Shown here: positions 16,867-26,159 of the stretch, piece by piece | Layout of the letters: every line of letters begins with the position of its first letter | Position numbering within the stretch: the stretch's first letter is position 1 | NCBI GenBank assembly: GCA_014379625.1 | Contig: JACMLJ010000051.1 | Span: 62,001 to 126,000, forward strand | Direction: 5' to 3' | From: Ferruginibacter sp. | GTDB lineage: Bacteria; Bacteroidota; Bacteroidia; Chitinophagales; Chitinophagaceae | DNA length: 64,000 nucleotides | Notes under the pieces: model-generated | Told to the model about the DNA's origin: nothing | The model's database searches: none | What the model saw: the letters and a program-made list of their open reading frames with translations, nothing else | Position numbers and translations under genes: made by a program

Positions 16867-19215
16867 CTATTCTACACTAACCCCCACCCTCAACGCTTTT
16901 AACCCGCTCACCCCCTGTAATTCTTCAAGTTCAAGATGCTCCAGGTCGTTTAGTAAAACATGGTCTTCCTGCAGCCTGCTGATATAAGCTTCATATTCGG
17001 CGGCATCGCTTTCATTGTAATATACAATGGCTATTTTACCCACCTGCGTCAATCGTTCCAGCTTCCCATGTATATGTACCTTGTCAATGCGTTTTTTTAT
17101 GATGTGGTACCTTATATTATATGCGCCTTCCACATCAAACCTGCGTTCATCATTTCTAAAACTGATATCAATGGAACGTGAATGAACAAACACCAACTGG
17201 GTAGTTTGCAGTTCATGTGGCAACTGTGTTATTAATGAATGCGTAAGCCTGGTAAGCGCTGCCATTGCCCGTAGTTGCACCAGCCTGGTTGCATGCAGGT
17301 GGCTGATTTTGAAAGGTAGTTTAGGAGCGATTGACTGGCCAATATAAATATCATATTCCGCCCCATCGGTTCTTATCTTTTCAAAATAACAGGGATAGGT
17401 TGACTGTAATTCCACCTTCAACAAATCGAGGTACTGCCCCACCGCGCTGTTGATCATATTGATGGAAGCTTCCAGTTTGCGCCTTTCGGAATAAGCGTTT
17501 CCTTTATCCTCGTCCATCGAATCCCTGTACCGCCCGATCTCTTCCGGCAAAGACCTGCTTTCATTATTTTGAAACAATTCCAGGAATGGGCTTATTTCCC
17601 GCTGTAAAAAATCATTCAACTGCAGTTCCTGTTCAATGGTAATAAAATCTGTTAACAGGTACAACCAATGATCGCAGGCTGCGAGCAGTTCTTTGGAGGT
17701 TTCCGTAAAGCTGGCGTTTTCGATGGTACGCAATATCTCTCCCAGGTGGTTCAACTGTACCTGCATGTCTTTGCGCAATGCTTTATTCCTTTCAATGGTG
17801 GAGTTTTGTATATCAATTGCCCCATACAGCGGGTATACCTCTTTAAAGGAAATATCTTCTATTGCCGCCCCTTTATTTTCTACCAGGTGATCGCGGAAAT
17901 AATGCCAGGCAACCTCATTAAATTTCCATTGCACAGCAGGCTGAATATTGGTAAACTGGTCTTTAATAATAGTATCGATCGTACCATTAAATTTGTCAAT
18001 AAAGTTTTGCAGCAATTGTGCGATAAATGGAATGGCCGGCGCCAGCCTGTCACCGGAATACCTGTCATGGGGTATTTCGGTTCCATCTGTACTTATTTCA
18101 AATATGCCTACCAGTTGGGTTGCCACATACACAGGTGCCAAAGAATAAAAGGGTAAGCCAGCCTTGTTTAAAGCGTTCTGTATACTCGCTGGCAGGGTAT
18201 TATTTTTGGATGAACGGGATTGTGTAATTGGCAAGGGCGCTTTCAAAAATGTACGGATAAATGAATTAAATGATTTTTTGGGAACCCCTTGTTCCAGGCA
18301 TGCTTTAACAATTATACTAAAAGGGAAATTTTCATATAGTAAGGCGGGCCGGTTGTTGATTGTAAAAATGGGCATTAACCCAAACCGGTAATGCTGGCTG
18401 CCGGCAAGGGTTTTTAGTAACCGGGTGATCTGCTCAAAAGCTGGTTCCGAATTCCACCTGTTCATCCCAGCCACTTCCTTACCGATTTGTTCAAGCGCCT
18501 GGCTGGCAGTAACATTGGTAACCGAAATGATCGTAAAGCCACTTGCCAGTATCTCTTTCGCCGGAAGCATATTTTCCAGTTGCCTTAGGCCATCAGAGCA
18601 TGTAAGGCATTCCTCAATCTGCTGCTTATCAATAAGCGGTAATGCTGTTTTGGTTGTTAAAGTGGTAAACCGCCTGTCGACGTGGATACGGTAATACTGG
18701 TATAAGCCGGTGCCGGGGTTGATAAATCCATGTATCCATTCTTTTCTTTGTTCAATATCATAATTATATAGTTTTTGCAGGATCAGTTCAATTTGTAATT
18801 CCTTCATCACTACAGCAGATTCAGTTGGCTTGAGGTAAGTATTACCTACATACCCTTCCGAAGTGGGACTGAATAAATTATACAAAGCATTGCTGCCATA
18901 AAAAACTTCCGGTGTCAATACATTACCAAATGCCCATAAAAATTCATTCTCATCTTCCATTATTGGAAATGCTATGGTGGATACCAACTCCAGTATATCT
19001 TCGTATTGGTACATTTGCCGGATAGGGATATCGCCCTGCAGTTCGGGCCGCGTCAATATTTTATCCAGCACATACTGATAATAATGTATTTTGATACCCT
19101 GGCCGGAAGCGATCTTATCCTGAAGAAAACCTGTAAATGTTTTCAATGAAATATAGGACTCCACCCAGGCTTCTTTTGGAATATGAGGATCAATTATTAA
19201 TATATCTTTTTTCAC
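16867..19215 (-). CDS. large uncharacterised protein with a possible GAF-like segment
   Basis: A 782-aa soluble protein that I cannot assign firmly. It begins MKKDILIIDPHIPKEAWVES and has no signal peptide or transmembrane segment. Around residues 240-420 the order of strands and helices (FTIISVTNV, YRFGLMPIFTINNRPALLYENFPFSI, PFYSLAPVYVATQLVGIFEIST, then LAPAIPFIAQLLQNFIDKFN) is reminiscent of a GAF-type sensor domain. Residues about 480-620 are helical and probably coiled coil. The last 100 residues (RFDVEGAYNIRYHIIKKRIDKVHI) look like a small beta domain. No kinase or DNA-binding motif was seen. It stands alone between moaCB and an oxidoreductase gene. Confidence 0.75.
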   Translation of the reverse strand: MKKDILIIDPHIPKEAWVESYISLKTFTGFLQDKIASGQGIKIHYYQYVLDKILTRPELQGDIPIRQMYQYEDILELVSTIAFPIMEDENEFLWAFGNVLTPEVFYGSNALYNLFSPTSEGYVGNTYLKPTESAVVMKELQIELILQKLYNYDIEQRKEWIHGFINPGTGLYQYYRIHVDRRFTTLTTKTALPLIDKQQIEECLTCSDGLRQLENMLPAKEILASGFTIISVTNVTASQALEQIGKEVAGMNRWNSEPAFEQITRLLKTLAGSQHYRFGLMPIFTINNRPALLYENFPFSIIVKACLEQGVPKKSFNSFIRTFLKAPLPITQSRSSKNNTLPASIQNALNKAGLPFYSLAPVYVATQLVGIFEISTDGTEIPHDRYSGDRLAPAIPFIAQLLQNFIDKFNGTIDTIIKDQFTNIQPAVQWKFNEVAWHYFRDHLVENKGAAIEDISFKEVYPLYGAIDIQNSTIERNKALRKDMQVQLNHLGEILRTIENASFTETSKELLAACDHWLYLLTDFITIEQELQLNDFLQREISPFLELFQNNESRSLPEEIGRYRDSMDEDKGNAYSERRKLEASINMINSAVGQYLDLLKVELQSTYPCYFEKIRTDGAEYDIYIGQSIAPKLPFKISHLHATRLVQLRAMAALTRLTHSLITQLPHELQTTQLVFVHSRSIDISFRNDERRFDVEGAYNIRYHIIKKRIDKVHIHGKLERLTQVGKIAIVYYNESDAAEYEAYISRLQEDHVLLNDLEHLELEELQGVSGLKALRVGVSVE

Positions 19216-19578
19216 TTGATTAGGTTAAGGGTTCTCCATAGCATTTATGATGCCTATGTTCCAAAATTACTTTGCCACCATTAAATTAGCCAGCCAGGTT
19301 TACCCTGTCAGGTTCTATATCCTGCAGTTGTATAACCGATGCCGGTTGCCGCATTTTTTCTATGCTAACGAAGTAGAGAGATTTGAAAAACCCGTCCCCG
19401 GACAAATGCCAAATTGAAAATATTCTGTACAAGTTAATGACTAAAAGCTAAATTTAAATGCCCTCAACCCAAACGGATGGCGAATTGCAGCCCGTTGTTG
19501 CAACATCCTGCCCCGGCCTGGCAGGTAATATTATTGGCTGGCTTTTTTTTCTGCTGACGATTGTCCGTTGATTAAGTT
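19216..19578. other. intergenic region, no supported feature
   Basis: About 360 bases upstream of the 782-aa gene and downstream of the oxidoreductase gene. On the minus strand a stretch reads GAACCTGACAGGGTAAACC, which recalls one arm of TPP riboswitches, but the other conserved parts are missing. No gene was seen. Confidence 0.5.
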
Positions 19579-20706
19579 TTAAATTATTGAAACTTTTTTG
19601 CCGGTGCCTGCTGCGGTATAAATGGCCTGTAATATTTTCATATCCTTTAATCCTTCTTCCCCCTTGATATGGTCCGGCAGTTGTTCATTGCTCAATAATA
19701 TTTTACCGATTTCATCTAACTGAGTGGCCTGTTGGTTTATAACCGGAAAATTCAACTCTCCCCTGCTTGTTTTTCCTTTGAAGGGGCCATAACTAACGGC
19801 AGGACTAAGTTCAAAAAAGCCTTCATCTGCTGAGGCATAAAATCTGTCGATATTGCAATTATAGGAACTTGTTGAAGTACATACAGCCCCACCAGGAAAG
19901 TTTAATTGCCAGCTGATGGATTCTTCAACTTCTGAAAACAATTTTTTATTGGTAACTGTGGCGAATTGTGCTGTTACTGAAATGGGCTCTTCACCCAGCA
20001 CATACCGGCTGGCTTGCACACAATAAACGCCAAGATTCATAAGCGGCCCACCACCTGCCAATACTTTATTTAAATGCCAGTCGGATGGGTTTTCACCACC
20101 TAATTTATAACCCAGGGATACTTCAATTAAACGCACTTGCCCAAAAACCTTTTCCTGACCAAGTCTTTTAATCTCCAGGTGATAGGGTTCGTAATGCAGG
20201 CGATATCCAACAGCCAGTTGTACACCTGCCTTTTTACAGGCGTTTATCATTTCCTGGCAATCGTTTGCTGTAATTGCCATCGGCTTTTCAACAATAACGT
20301 GTTTGCCTGCTTTAGCCGCTTTAATTACAAACTCTTTGTGCATTGCATTTGGCAAGACTACATAAACCAAATCAATGTCTTTATTATTGATGAGTTCATC
20401 AAAATTCTGATAGTTATAGATGCTTTTTTGAGGAATACTATATTTTTTTGACCATGCTTCCGCTTTTGTGGGGGTTCCTGTTACAATGCCGGCAAGGCGA
20501 CAGTATTTGGAAATTTCTAACCCATCAGCAAGGTATCCTGCATAACGGCCCAAACCACAAAGTGCAATATTCAGCTTTTTTCCTTCGTAGGTTTTAGCAT
20601 TTGTTTTGAGATTATTTGAAAAGGACGGAAGCGTAACGGCAAAGGCAGTAGCGCCAGCGCCTGCACAAAACTTTTCTAAAAATGAACGACGGGATAAATT
20701 TTTCAT
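19579..20706 (-). CDS. Gfo/Idh/MocA-family oxidoreductase with Tat-type signal
   Basis: A 375-aa NAD(P)-dependent sugar-type dehydrogenase. The N-terminus MKNLSRRSFLEKFCAGAGATAFAV carries a twin-arginine-like motif, so it is probably exported folded with its cofactor. The Rossmann segment reads NIALCGLGRYAGYLADGLE, followed by VYVVLPNAMHKEF and the catalytic-lysine motif VIVEKPMAI near residue 140. The C-terminal sheet domain has GGGPLMNLGVYCVQASRYVLGE. The substrate is unknown. I use ATG 20706; an upstream start would put 26 residues in front of the signal. Confidence 0.88.
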   Translation of the reverse strand: MKNLSRRSFLEKFCAGAGATAFAVTLPSFSNNLKTNAKTYEGKKLNIALCGLGRYAGYLADGLEISKYCRLAGIVTGTPTKAEAWSKKYSIPQKSIYNYQNFDELINNKDIDLVYVVLPNAMHKEFVIKAAKAGKHVIVEKPMAITANDCQEMINACKKAGVQLAVGYRLHYEPYHLEIKRLGQEKVFGQVRLIEVSLGYKLGGENPSDWHLNKVLAGGGPLMNLGVYCVQASRYVLGEEPISVTAQFATVTNKKLFSEVEESISWQLNFPGGAVCTSTSSYNCNIDRFYASADEGFFELSPAVSYGPFKGKTSRGELNFPVINQQATQLDEIGKILLSNEQLPDHIKGEEGLKDMKILQAIYTAAGTGKKVSII

Positions 20707-20811
20707 GATTTGGTTTTTAGTCTTACATTTTCTCACAATCAATTTTACCCGTTCATCGGTTGCCAGGACTATTACAGTTAGCAATAGATTTTTACAACCG
20801 GCAACAACAGC

Positions 20812-21438
20812 TTAATATATCGCATAGACCGCACGAGTTTTAACGGGACCTTGTTTAAATAATCTTTTGCCCAGCCAATGTGCCAGTAAACTACTGCCCG
20901 CCCCAACCAGTGCTCCACCCAACACGTCCGATGGATAATGCTTTCCCAGGTACATTCTTGAATAACCCATAGCCCCCGCCCACAAATATGCAGGTACGGC
21001 AATATACCATTTTTTATGCGTGAGCGTAAGCGAAGTAGCCGTGGCAAAAGCAAGTGAGGTATGCCCGGAAGGAAACGAATAACCCTTTGGAGATGTTAAA
21101 ACAAAAACTTCATTGGGATACCTGTAAGCAGGACGGGTTCTGTTGAATATCACTTTCAAACCATCGGTTGCAACAACATTGATACCAATTGCTATCACCA
21201 ATTCATACGATTTATATTTCAGGTCTTTATCATTTTTAATAAGTGCATAAGTTAAAGAACCCAACGATGCCGCGCCGGAAACAAAGAGGTAAGACCCGCT
21301 TGTGTTTTTCCACAAGTCCGAATTAGGATACTGCGGATTGATGGATCGTATTAAATTTATATCAATATTCTGGGACTGAACGGCTGGCCCAAAAAGACAA
21401 AGGCAGCAGATAATATGAATAGGTTTTAACAGGAACAT
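20812..21438 (-). CDS. PAP2-superfamily phosphatase
   Basis: A 208-aa envelope protein with an N-terminal hydrophobic signal (LKPIHIICCLCLFGPAVQSQ). It has all three parts of the PAP2 active site: KVIFNRTRP (KxxxxxxRP), PSGHTSLAFA (PSGH) and SRMYLGKHYPSDVLGG (SRxxxxxHxxxD). Such enzymes dephosphorylate undecaprenyl pyrophosphate, lipid phosphates or similar; the substrate is not set by the sequence. It begins three bases after the stop of the lipoprotein gene at 21442, so the two are likely cotranscribed. Confidence 0.9.
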   Translation of the reverse strand: MFLLKPIHIICCLCLFGPAVQSQNIDINLIRSINPQYPNSDLWKNTSGSYLFVSGAASLGSLTYALIKNDKDLKYKSYELVIAIGINVVATDGLKVIFNRTRPAYRYPNEVFVLTSPKGYSFPSGHTSLAFATATSLTLTHKKWYIAVPAYLWAGAMGYSRMYLGKHYPSDVLGGALVGAGSSLLAHWLGKRLFKQGPVKTRAVYAIY

Positions 21439-21441
21439 GGA

Positions 21442-22299
21442 TTAGCTTTTAACTTTTTGCAAAGTAAATTTTAATATGGTTGCATTGGCACCCTGGGAAC
21501 GTTCATTAGAAATGTAAAGGTTACCCTCTTTATCAAACGCGATTCCCTCCGGTTGGGGAAATAATGCCGGATCAAGAGGATAGGCTTCTTTTATGCTCCA
21601 TTTGTTATCTGTTATCACCAGCAGTTTATTAACAGATGATACTATGTACCATTGGCTGTTACTGTTATTTTTAGCCAGGGCAGAGGGACGGAATGATAAT
21701 TTCTTTTCATCAAGTTTCGCGGCGATATCGGTTGTATTTACCCGGAAATCACTTTTCAATTCAATCGTTTTACCGGGGGCCATTTGCAGGATATAACCGG
21801 TTATACTTTTGGTACCATTATCCGCATTGCAATTTTTACACAATACATACAACAGGCTGGCAGCTTCATCAGCGTAAATAGCTTCATATTCGCCTGCTGG
21901 TAAAATCCCTGCGGTTTCCTGCACGCCGCTGATTGCTTCATCTCCATTTGTATTTAGCGGGAACGAAAATAATACCCCATCACTCCTGAGCATTACAACG
22001 GTACCATTACAAACGGCGATGTCTTCATAATCGCCTTTTTTCCCAAATTTCTGATGCTTTACATCCAGGCTTGCTACCGGAAAATAAAATAACCTGCCCT
22101 CTTCATCCTGCTCTGCATATAGTGTATCCGGGTTACCATTGCTGAAGGCAATACCGGATAATTCATTTAACCCGGAAGGCATTTTTAAAATCTCCGGCCG
22201 GGTTAAATCATAACCGGACGGGCTAGCGGTTTTTACGGGCTGTTTACAGGAGCAGCAAAAAATGATCATGCCGATCAGGGAAGGAATTATTTTTATCAT
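21442..22299 (-). CDS. SdiA-regulated-like beta-propeller lipoprotein
   Basis: A 285-aa protein with a lipoprotein signal (MIKIIPSLIGMIIFCCSCKQ; the lipobox cysteine is in CCSC). The mature part is a repeated strand pattern typical of SdiA-regulated/phytase-like propellers: LNELSGIAFSNGNPDTLYAE, GKKGDYEDIAVCNGTVVMLR, PAGEYEAIYADEAASLLYVL, FPQPEGIAFDKEGNLYISNE. No phosphatase active site is obvious. The tight link to the PAP2 gene suggests a membrane-attached partner in phosphate or lipid metabolism, but that is inference. Confidence 0.82.
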   Translation of the reverse strand: MIKIIPSLIGMIIFCCSCKQPVKTASPSGYDLTRPEILKMPSGLNELSGIAFSNGNPDTLYAEQDEEGRLFYFPVASLDVKHQKFGKKGDYEDIAVCNGTVVMLRSDGVLFSFPLNTNGDEAISGVQETAGILPAGEYEAIYADEAASLLYVLCKNCNADNGTKSITGYILQMAPGKTIELKSDFRVNTTDIAAKLDEKKLSFRPSALAKNNSNSQWYIVSSVNKLLVITDNKWSIKEAYPLDPALFPQPEGIAFDKEGNLYISNERSQGANATILKFTLQKVKS

Positions 22300-22380
22300 T
22301 TGTGTAGGTTAATAGTAAAGCGGTGGTTTAGTCGGGAATTTTGAATCAATGCCGATAGTGAAAAATTAACAATTTCAGCA

Positions 22381-24414
22381 TCACTCATGCCTCACCCCGG
22401 AACCAAGTAACTGGTATATTTTTTCCTGTGAACGCACGGGTTCCTTTTCATTTTTAACGGGTATATTTTCCAGCAGCTCACTGATTTGTACCGCCTGAAC
22501 ATTGTCCGCCAGTTGGATATCAATGATCTGCTTTAATTCGCTCTGTATACTTTCATCATATACCGGGAAACAAACTTCTATCCTGCTGTAAATGTTACGG
22601 TTCATCCAGTCTGCCGAACCCAGGAAAAACAATTCATGGTTATTATTATTAAAAATAAAAACCCTTCCATGCTCCAGGTATTTATCTACAATCCTGGTTA
22701 GTTTAATATGATCGCTGCTACCAGGTGGGCCCGGTTTTAAACAACAAATACTTCTTACTATCAATTGTATATTTACACCGGCCTCCGAAGCCTCGTATAA
22801 TTTACTGATCATTTTTTTTTCTTCCAGGTTATTTAGTTTAATGGTAATTGCCGCGGGCAGCCCCTGCCGGGCGTTTTTTATTTCATTATCAATTAAACTA
22901 AAAAATGAGGTTTGTAAATTAAATTGAGCTACCAGTAAATGCTTAAATAATATCTCATCATTGTTAACCGGTTTTCTTTTCTGGCTTAAAAAAATGAATA
23001 ACAGCTCCAATTCTTCCAGCAAGCCATGATGGGTGGTTAATAATATATGATCCGTATAAAACCTTGCCGTGCTTTCATTCATATTGCCCGTTGATAACAA
23101 ACCCAGGTAGGCTAAATGCCCCTGTTGCCTTCTTTTTACCAGCGCCACTTTAGCATGAACTTTTAAATTGGGGATGCTGTAAATTATCCGGATACCCGCC
23201 GCTTTCATCTTTTTTCCCCAGCGGATATTATTGGCTTCATCAAACCTGGCCTTTAGTTCAACAAATACGGTAACTTTTTTGCCATTCCTGGCGGCGGTAA
23301 TCAATGCATTGGCGATTTTAGAATCGCTGGCAATCCGGTATAAGGTAACAAATATTTCTTCCACTTCCGGATCGATAGCTGCCTCATTAAAAAAGCGCAG
23401 TATAGTATTGTAGGATTCATAAGGTGTGTGAATGATGCGGTCTTTTTCGATGACAGACTGAAATAAGCAATCATTGATTGGAAAACGGCTTTTAATTGCC
23501 GGCCAGGACGCATACAACAGCGCCGGGTCATTGTTGGGAATTCCTGCAAAGTCTTTCAGGTTATGATACTTACCCCCTTCAACTACATTCGCTTTTGTTA
23601 ATTGCAGGGTGGCAACCAGCCACTGCAAAATCCTCAGCGGAATACCCGGTTCGTACAAAAAACGGGTAGCGGATCCCTGGTCACGCTTTGCAATCTTAGT
23701 TTCTATTTTCTCGGCAAGGTCACCCGAAAATTCATCTTCCAGGTCAAGGTCTGCATCGCGGGTAATCTTTATATTAAATACACCCTTTATTTTCGCACCG
23801 GGAAATATAGCCGGTAAAAACCGGCATATGATATCTTCTAAAAAAACAATGTATTGAACCGCATTGATTCGTACTGAAAAAAAACGGGATAAATTATCTG
23901 ATGGAACCGGAATAATACTTACTTCTTCTTTACCTTTTTCACCCTCCAGTATGACTACCTGGTACAATTGATTATTTTCTGAAAAAAAATCCGGTTTATT
24001 ACCAGACAGGTTAATTTTCTGCAAAAAAGCCGCTACTGCCGAAAAAAAATATTCTTCCAAAGATGCCAGGATAACTTCAGGCATCGTTTCATTGTATACT
24101 ATATGAACATTCTTTTCCCGTAGCTGAGGCAATATTTCCCCTGATAAAACTTTGCCGAAATATTCCTGTTGTGCGGCTATAACCCTCCTGGCATTTGATG
24201 CTATATCATCATCATCCCCGCCACTTTTATTTTTTTTCTTGAAAGACAATACCTCGGGCATACGAACCCTGTAGAATTCATCGAGGTTGGAAGAAAATAT
24301 AGAGAGAAATTTTATTCTTTCTACCAGGGGTACCCGGCCGTTACCAGCTTCCGCCAGCACCCTTCCGTTAAAAGAAAGCCAGCTCAGGTCACGGTTAAAA
24401 TATTGATTGTTCAT
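22381..24414 (-). CDS. ppk1: polyphosphate kinase 1
   Basis: Makes inorganic polyphosphate from ATP, reversibly, at the membrane. 677 aa, family-normal. The N-terminal domain opens YFNRDLSWLSFNGRVLAEA; SSNLDEFYRVRMPEV follows. The phospho-accepting histidine is H420 in NLKVHAKVALV, and the second conserved histidine is H582 in YLEHGRVFIF; LSTGNMNESTARFYTD and GSADWMNRNIYSRIE are also present. The upstream gene on the same strand (HD-PycTM) ends ten bases before its start, so the two appear to form one operon. Confidence 0.96.
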   Translation of the reverse strand: MNNQYFNRDLSWLSFNGRVLAEAGNGRVPLVERIKFLSIFSSNLDEFYRVRMPEVLSFKKKNKSGGDDDDIASNARRVIAAQQEYFGKVLSGEILPQLREKNVHIVYNETMPEVILASLEEYFFSAVAAFLQKINLSGNKPDFFSENNQLYQVVILEGEKGKEEVSIIPVPSDNLSRFFSVRINAVQYIVFLEDIICRFLPAIFPGAKIKGVFNIKITRDADLDLEDEFSGDLAEKIETKIAKRDQGSATRFLYEPGIPLRILQWLVATLQLTKANVVEGGKYHNLKDFAGIPNNDPALLYASWPAIKSRFPINDCLFQSVIEKDRIIHTPYESYNTILRFFNEAAIDPEVEEIFVTLYRIASDSKIANALITAARNGKKVTVFVELKARFDEANNIRWGKKMKAAGIRIIYSIPNLKVHAKVALVKRRQQGHLAYLGLLSTGNMNESTARFYTDHILLTTHHGLLEELELLFIFLSQKRKPVNNDEILFKHLLVAQFNLQTSFFSLIDNEIKNARQGLPAAITIKLNNLEEKKMISKLYEASEAGVNIQLIVRSICCLKPGPPGSSDHIKLTRIVDKYLEHGRVFIFNNNNHELFFLGSADWMNRNIYSRIEVCFPVYDESIQSELKQIIDIQLADNVQAVQISELLENIPVKNEKEPVRSQEKIYQLLGSGVRHE

Positions 24415-24423
24415 TCGGCTGTT

Positions 24424-25638
24424 TTATGCAAAAAAAATGGTGGCTGCCGCAAAGGCAATGATCGACACAATTAAAGTGTACATGAATACGGTGTAGGAAA
24501 TCCTGATCAATTTATATTTACGGCCCAGCACAATTCCCTGCGAATAAATATCCCGGGTAAGACTGCCATATAAAAAATCCCGGTCGGCCATTACTTTTTT
24601 CATTCCCTCGTAATAATCACCGAAATCCATCCTGTAAAAATTCCCAAAGAACAACAGGTTTACGGTTTTATCATCTACCTGGGCTTTTGAAAAAACGCCG
24701 TCCGGTATTTTGGGCCTTGTTGCCAGTACGGCAAAAACAACCGCGATCATGCTGCCCGTTATCAATATCAATGTAGGCACAATAATATTAGGACTTGCAT
24801 CTAACCTGCGGACCACGAGGCCGATGATAATAGAGATAATGATGGAATTTACAGAGATCATGATATGCGCCTTGTTATCGGACATATCACTCAGGCGCTG
24901 GTGATTGGTAGACGCAACCCGGAACATAGTTTCGATCCCCCTGTCTGGCCGGTCTGTGTTTGCTTTCTTTATCTTTTGTTTTTCTGTGGTGATTACCTGT
25001 TCCTTTTGCGGCATTGGGATCGCGTTTTCTTTCTCCGGAACGGAAGCCTGTTTTTGTAACAACTTTTCTAAATTTTCCTGCTTTTTTTTATTCAGCAACA
25101 ATTTACAATATTCCGTATGGTAGTGGTGAGACTGGAGCAATTTAATGGTGCCCATCCGCCATTGTTCCTTGTTGAACTGGTTATTAAGGGAAGTTTCACA
25201 CTCTTTGCGCATCAATTTGTTTCGTTCCTGGAATTCATCTGTGCCAAGGTGAAACAGGTCGGCATCGCAAACAATTTGTTCTAACAAACTAACGGGCGAT
25301 TGTGGCACCCGGGTGGCAATGATACAGGTTTGCACCTGGCTGATCGTTGGTTCATCCAATTCCAGTTCCTTTAAAAAACCGGCTGCCTGCTCAGCCCCTC
25401 TTTGCTCATGATGTGCAGGGCCACCGGAAAAATAGCCCATATCATGAAACCAGGTCGCCGCCAATACGATAAAAAAATCATGATCATCCAATTGGTAATG
25501 ATTGCCGATCTGTATGGCAGCTTTCACTACTGATTCGGTATGGGCGAGGTTGTGATAGGGTAAATGTTGATTTTCGGGGGCATCAAAAAACGCCAGCGAA
25601 TATTGTTTCACCTGTTCGGCCAATGAGGGGTAGTTCAT
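24424..25638 (-). CDS. HD phosphohydrolase fused to a Pycsar-type (PycTM) membrane effector domain
   Basis: 404 aa with two modules. Residues about 1-200 are an HD domain: H33 in NLAHTESVV, the HD pair H65-D66 in TWFHDMGYF, H76-H77 in PAHHEQR, and D125/D127 in VCDADLFHLG, a full metal site. Residues about 235-404 match the Pycsar effector family (DUF5706): TMFRVASTNHQRLSDMSDNKA leading into membrane helices near 255-275, 283-303 and 380-402, with a basic cytosolic stretch between. PycTM proteins damage the membrane when cyclic pyrimidine nucleotides are made by PycC; no cyclase is in the window. The gene sits ten bases before ppk1. The domain calls are good; defence function is inference. Confidence 0.88.
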   Translation of the reverse strand: MNYPSLAEQVKQYSLAFFDAPENQHLPYHNLAHTESVVKAAIQIGNHYQLDDHDFFIVLAATWFHDMGYFSGGPAHHEQRGAEQAAGFLKELELDEPTISQVQTCIIATRVPQSPVSLLEQIVCDADLFHLGTDEFQERNKLMRKECETSLNNQFNKEQWRMGTIKLLQSHHYHTEYCKLLLNKKKQENLEKLLQKQASVPEKENAIPMPQKEQVITTEKQKIKKANTDRPDRGIETMFRVASTNHQRLSDMSDNKAHIMISVNSIIISIIIGLVVRRLDASPNIIVPTLILITGSMIAVVFAVLATRPKIPDGVFSKAQVDDKTVNLLFFGNFYRMDFGDYYEGMKKVMADRDFLYGSLTRDIYSQGIVLGRKYKLIRISYTVFMYTLIVSIIAFAAATIFFA

Positions 25639-25902
25639 GCAAAATGAAATTATTTTAAAAAGCTGGATTATTACAAAAATGGGCTGTTAAACTTATAAAT
25701 TAAAAGTTACATCTTTTTTTAACCAAAATTTCGCGAGTACCAATAATACAAATAAAGTGCGGAAATCGAATAAATATAAATCGTGAAGGATTTGTTCAAC
25801 ATACTTCCTGTTGATGAAGCTTGCTAATGCTGTTTCACTTCATAAAAATTTCAATTCCAACTGCAGAGGAAGACCCCATTTCGAAACCTTAACAATGTTG
25901 GT

Positions 25903-25916
25903 AGTTCCGCGGAACT
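25903..25916. repeat. 14-bp perfect palindrome
   Basis: AGTTCCGCGGAACT is its own complement. It sits between the divergent HD-PycTM and ATP-grasp genes, just before the repeat element at 25928. It could be an operator for either gene or part of the repeat; the second copy of the element does not have it. Confidence 0.5.
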
Positions 25917-25927
25917 GATCTTCCATT

Positions 25928-26021
25928 GATGCATTCCAAATGGGCGCACTGTACGAAGGATTGCCAACCCGGGCGAGGTCTTTTTTTAAATTTGAAACCC
26001 ACTTACAATAAGGTGGTATCC
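25928..26021 (+). repeat. dispersed intergenic element, copy 1
   Basis: About 94 bases that match, on the opposite strand, 55834-55917. The core GGATTGCCAACCC-GGCGA-GT plus a T7-AAATT run and ACTTACAA...GGTGG are shared; copy 1 has eight or so extra bases after the AAATT. The ends GGATTGCC and GGTGGTATCC are near-inverted, so the RNA or single strand can fold. No coding frame is conserved between copies. It lies upstream of the ATP-grasp gene. The rest of 25639-26159 shows nothing I can name. Confidence 0.65.
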
Positions 26022-26159
26022 TTTACAACAATTTTAAATACACCCTATTCCATTGCACCATATCCCCGGTTGCCCATTATTTTGTATTTTTATCAAAACG
26101 TACCCTGTAAATTCAGGCGTGTACAATTATTCATGGTTTTAAATATACATTCCGCTGTT

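Noticed and set aside
19260-19345. Possible TPP riboswitch on the minus strand (GAACCTGACAGGGTAAACC)
   Set aside because: Only one arm resembles the TPP consensus; the CTGAGA part and the paired arms are absent, and the downstream gene is not thiamine related.
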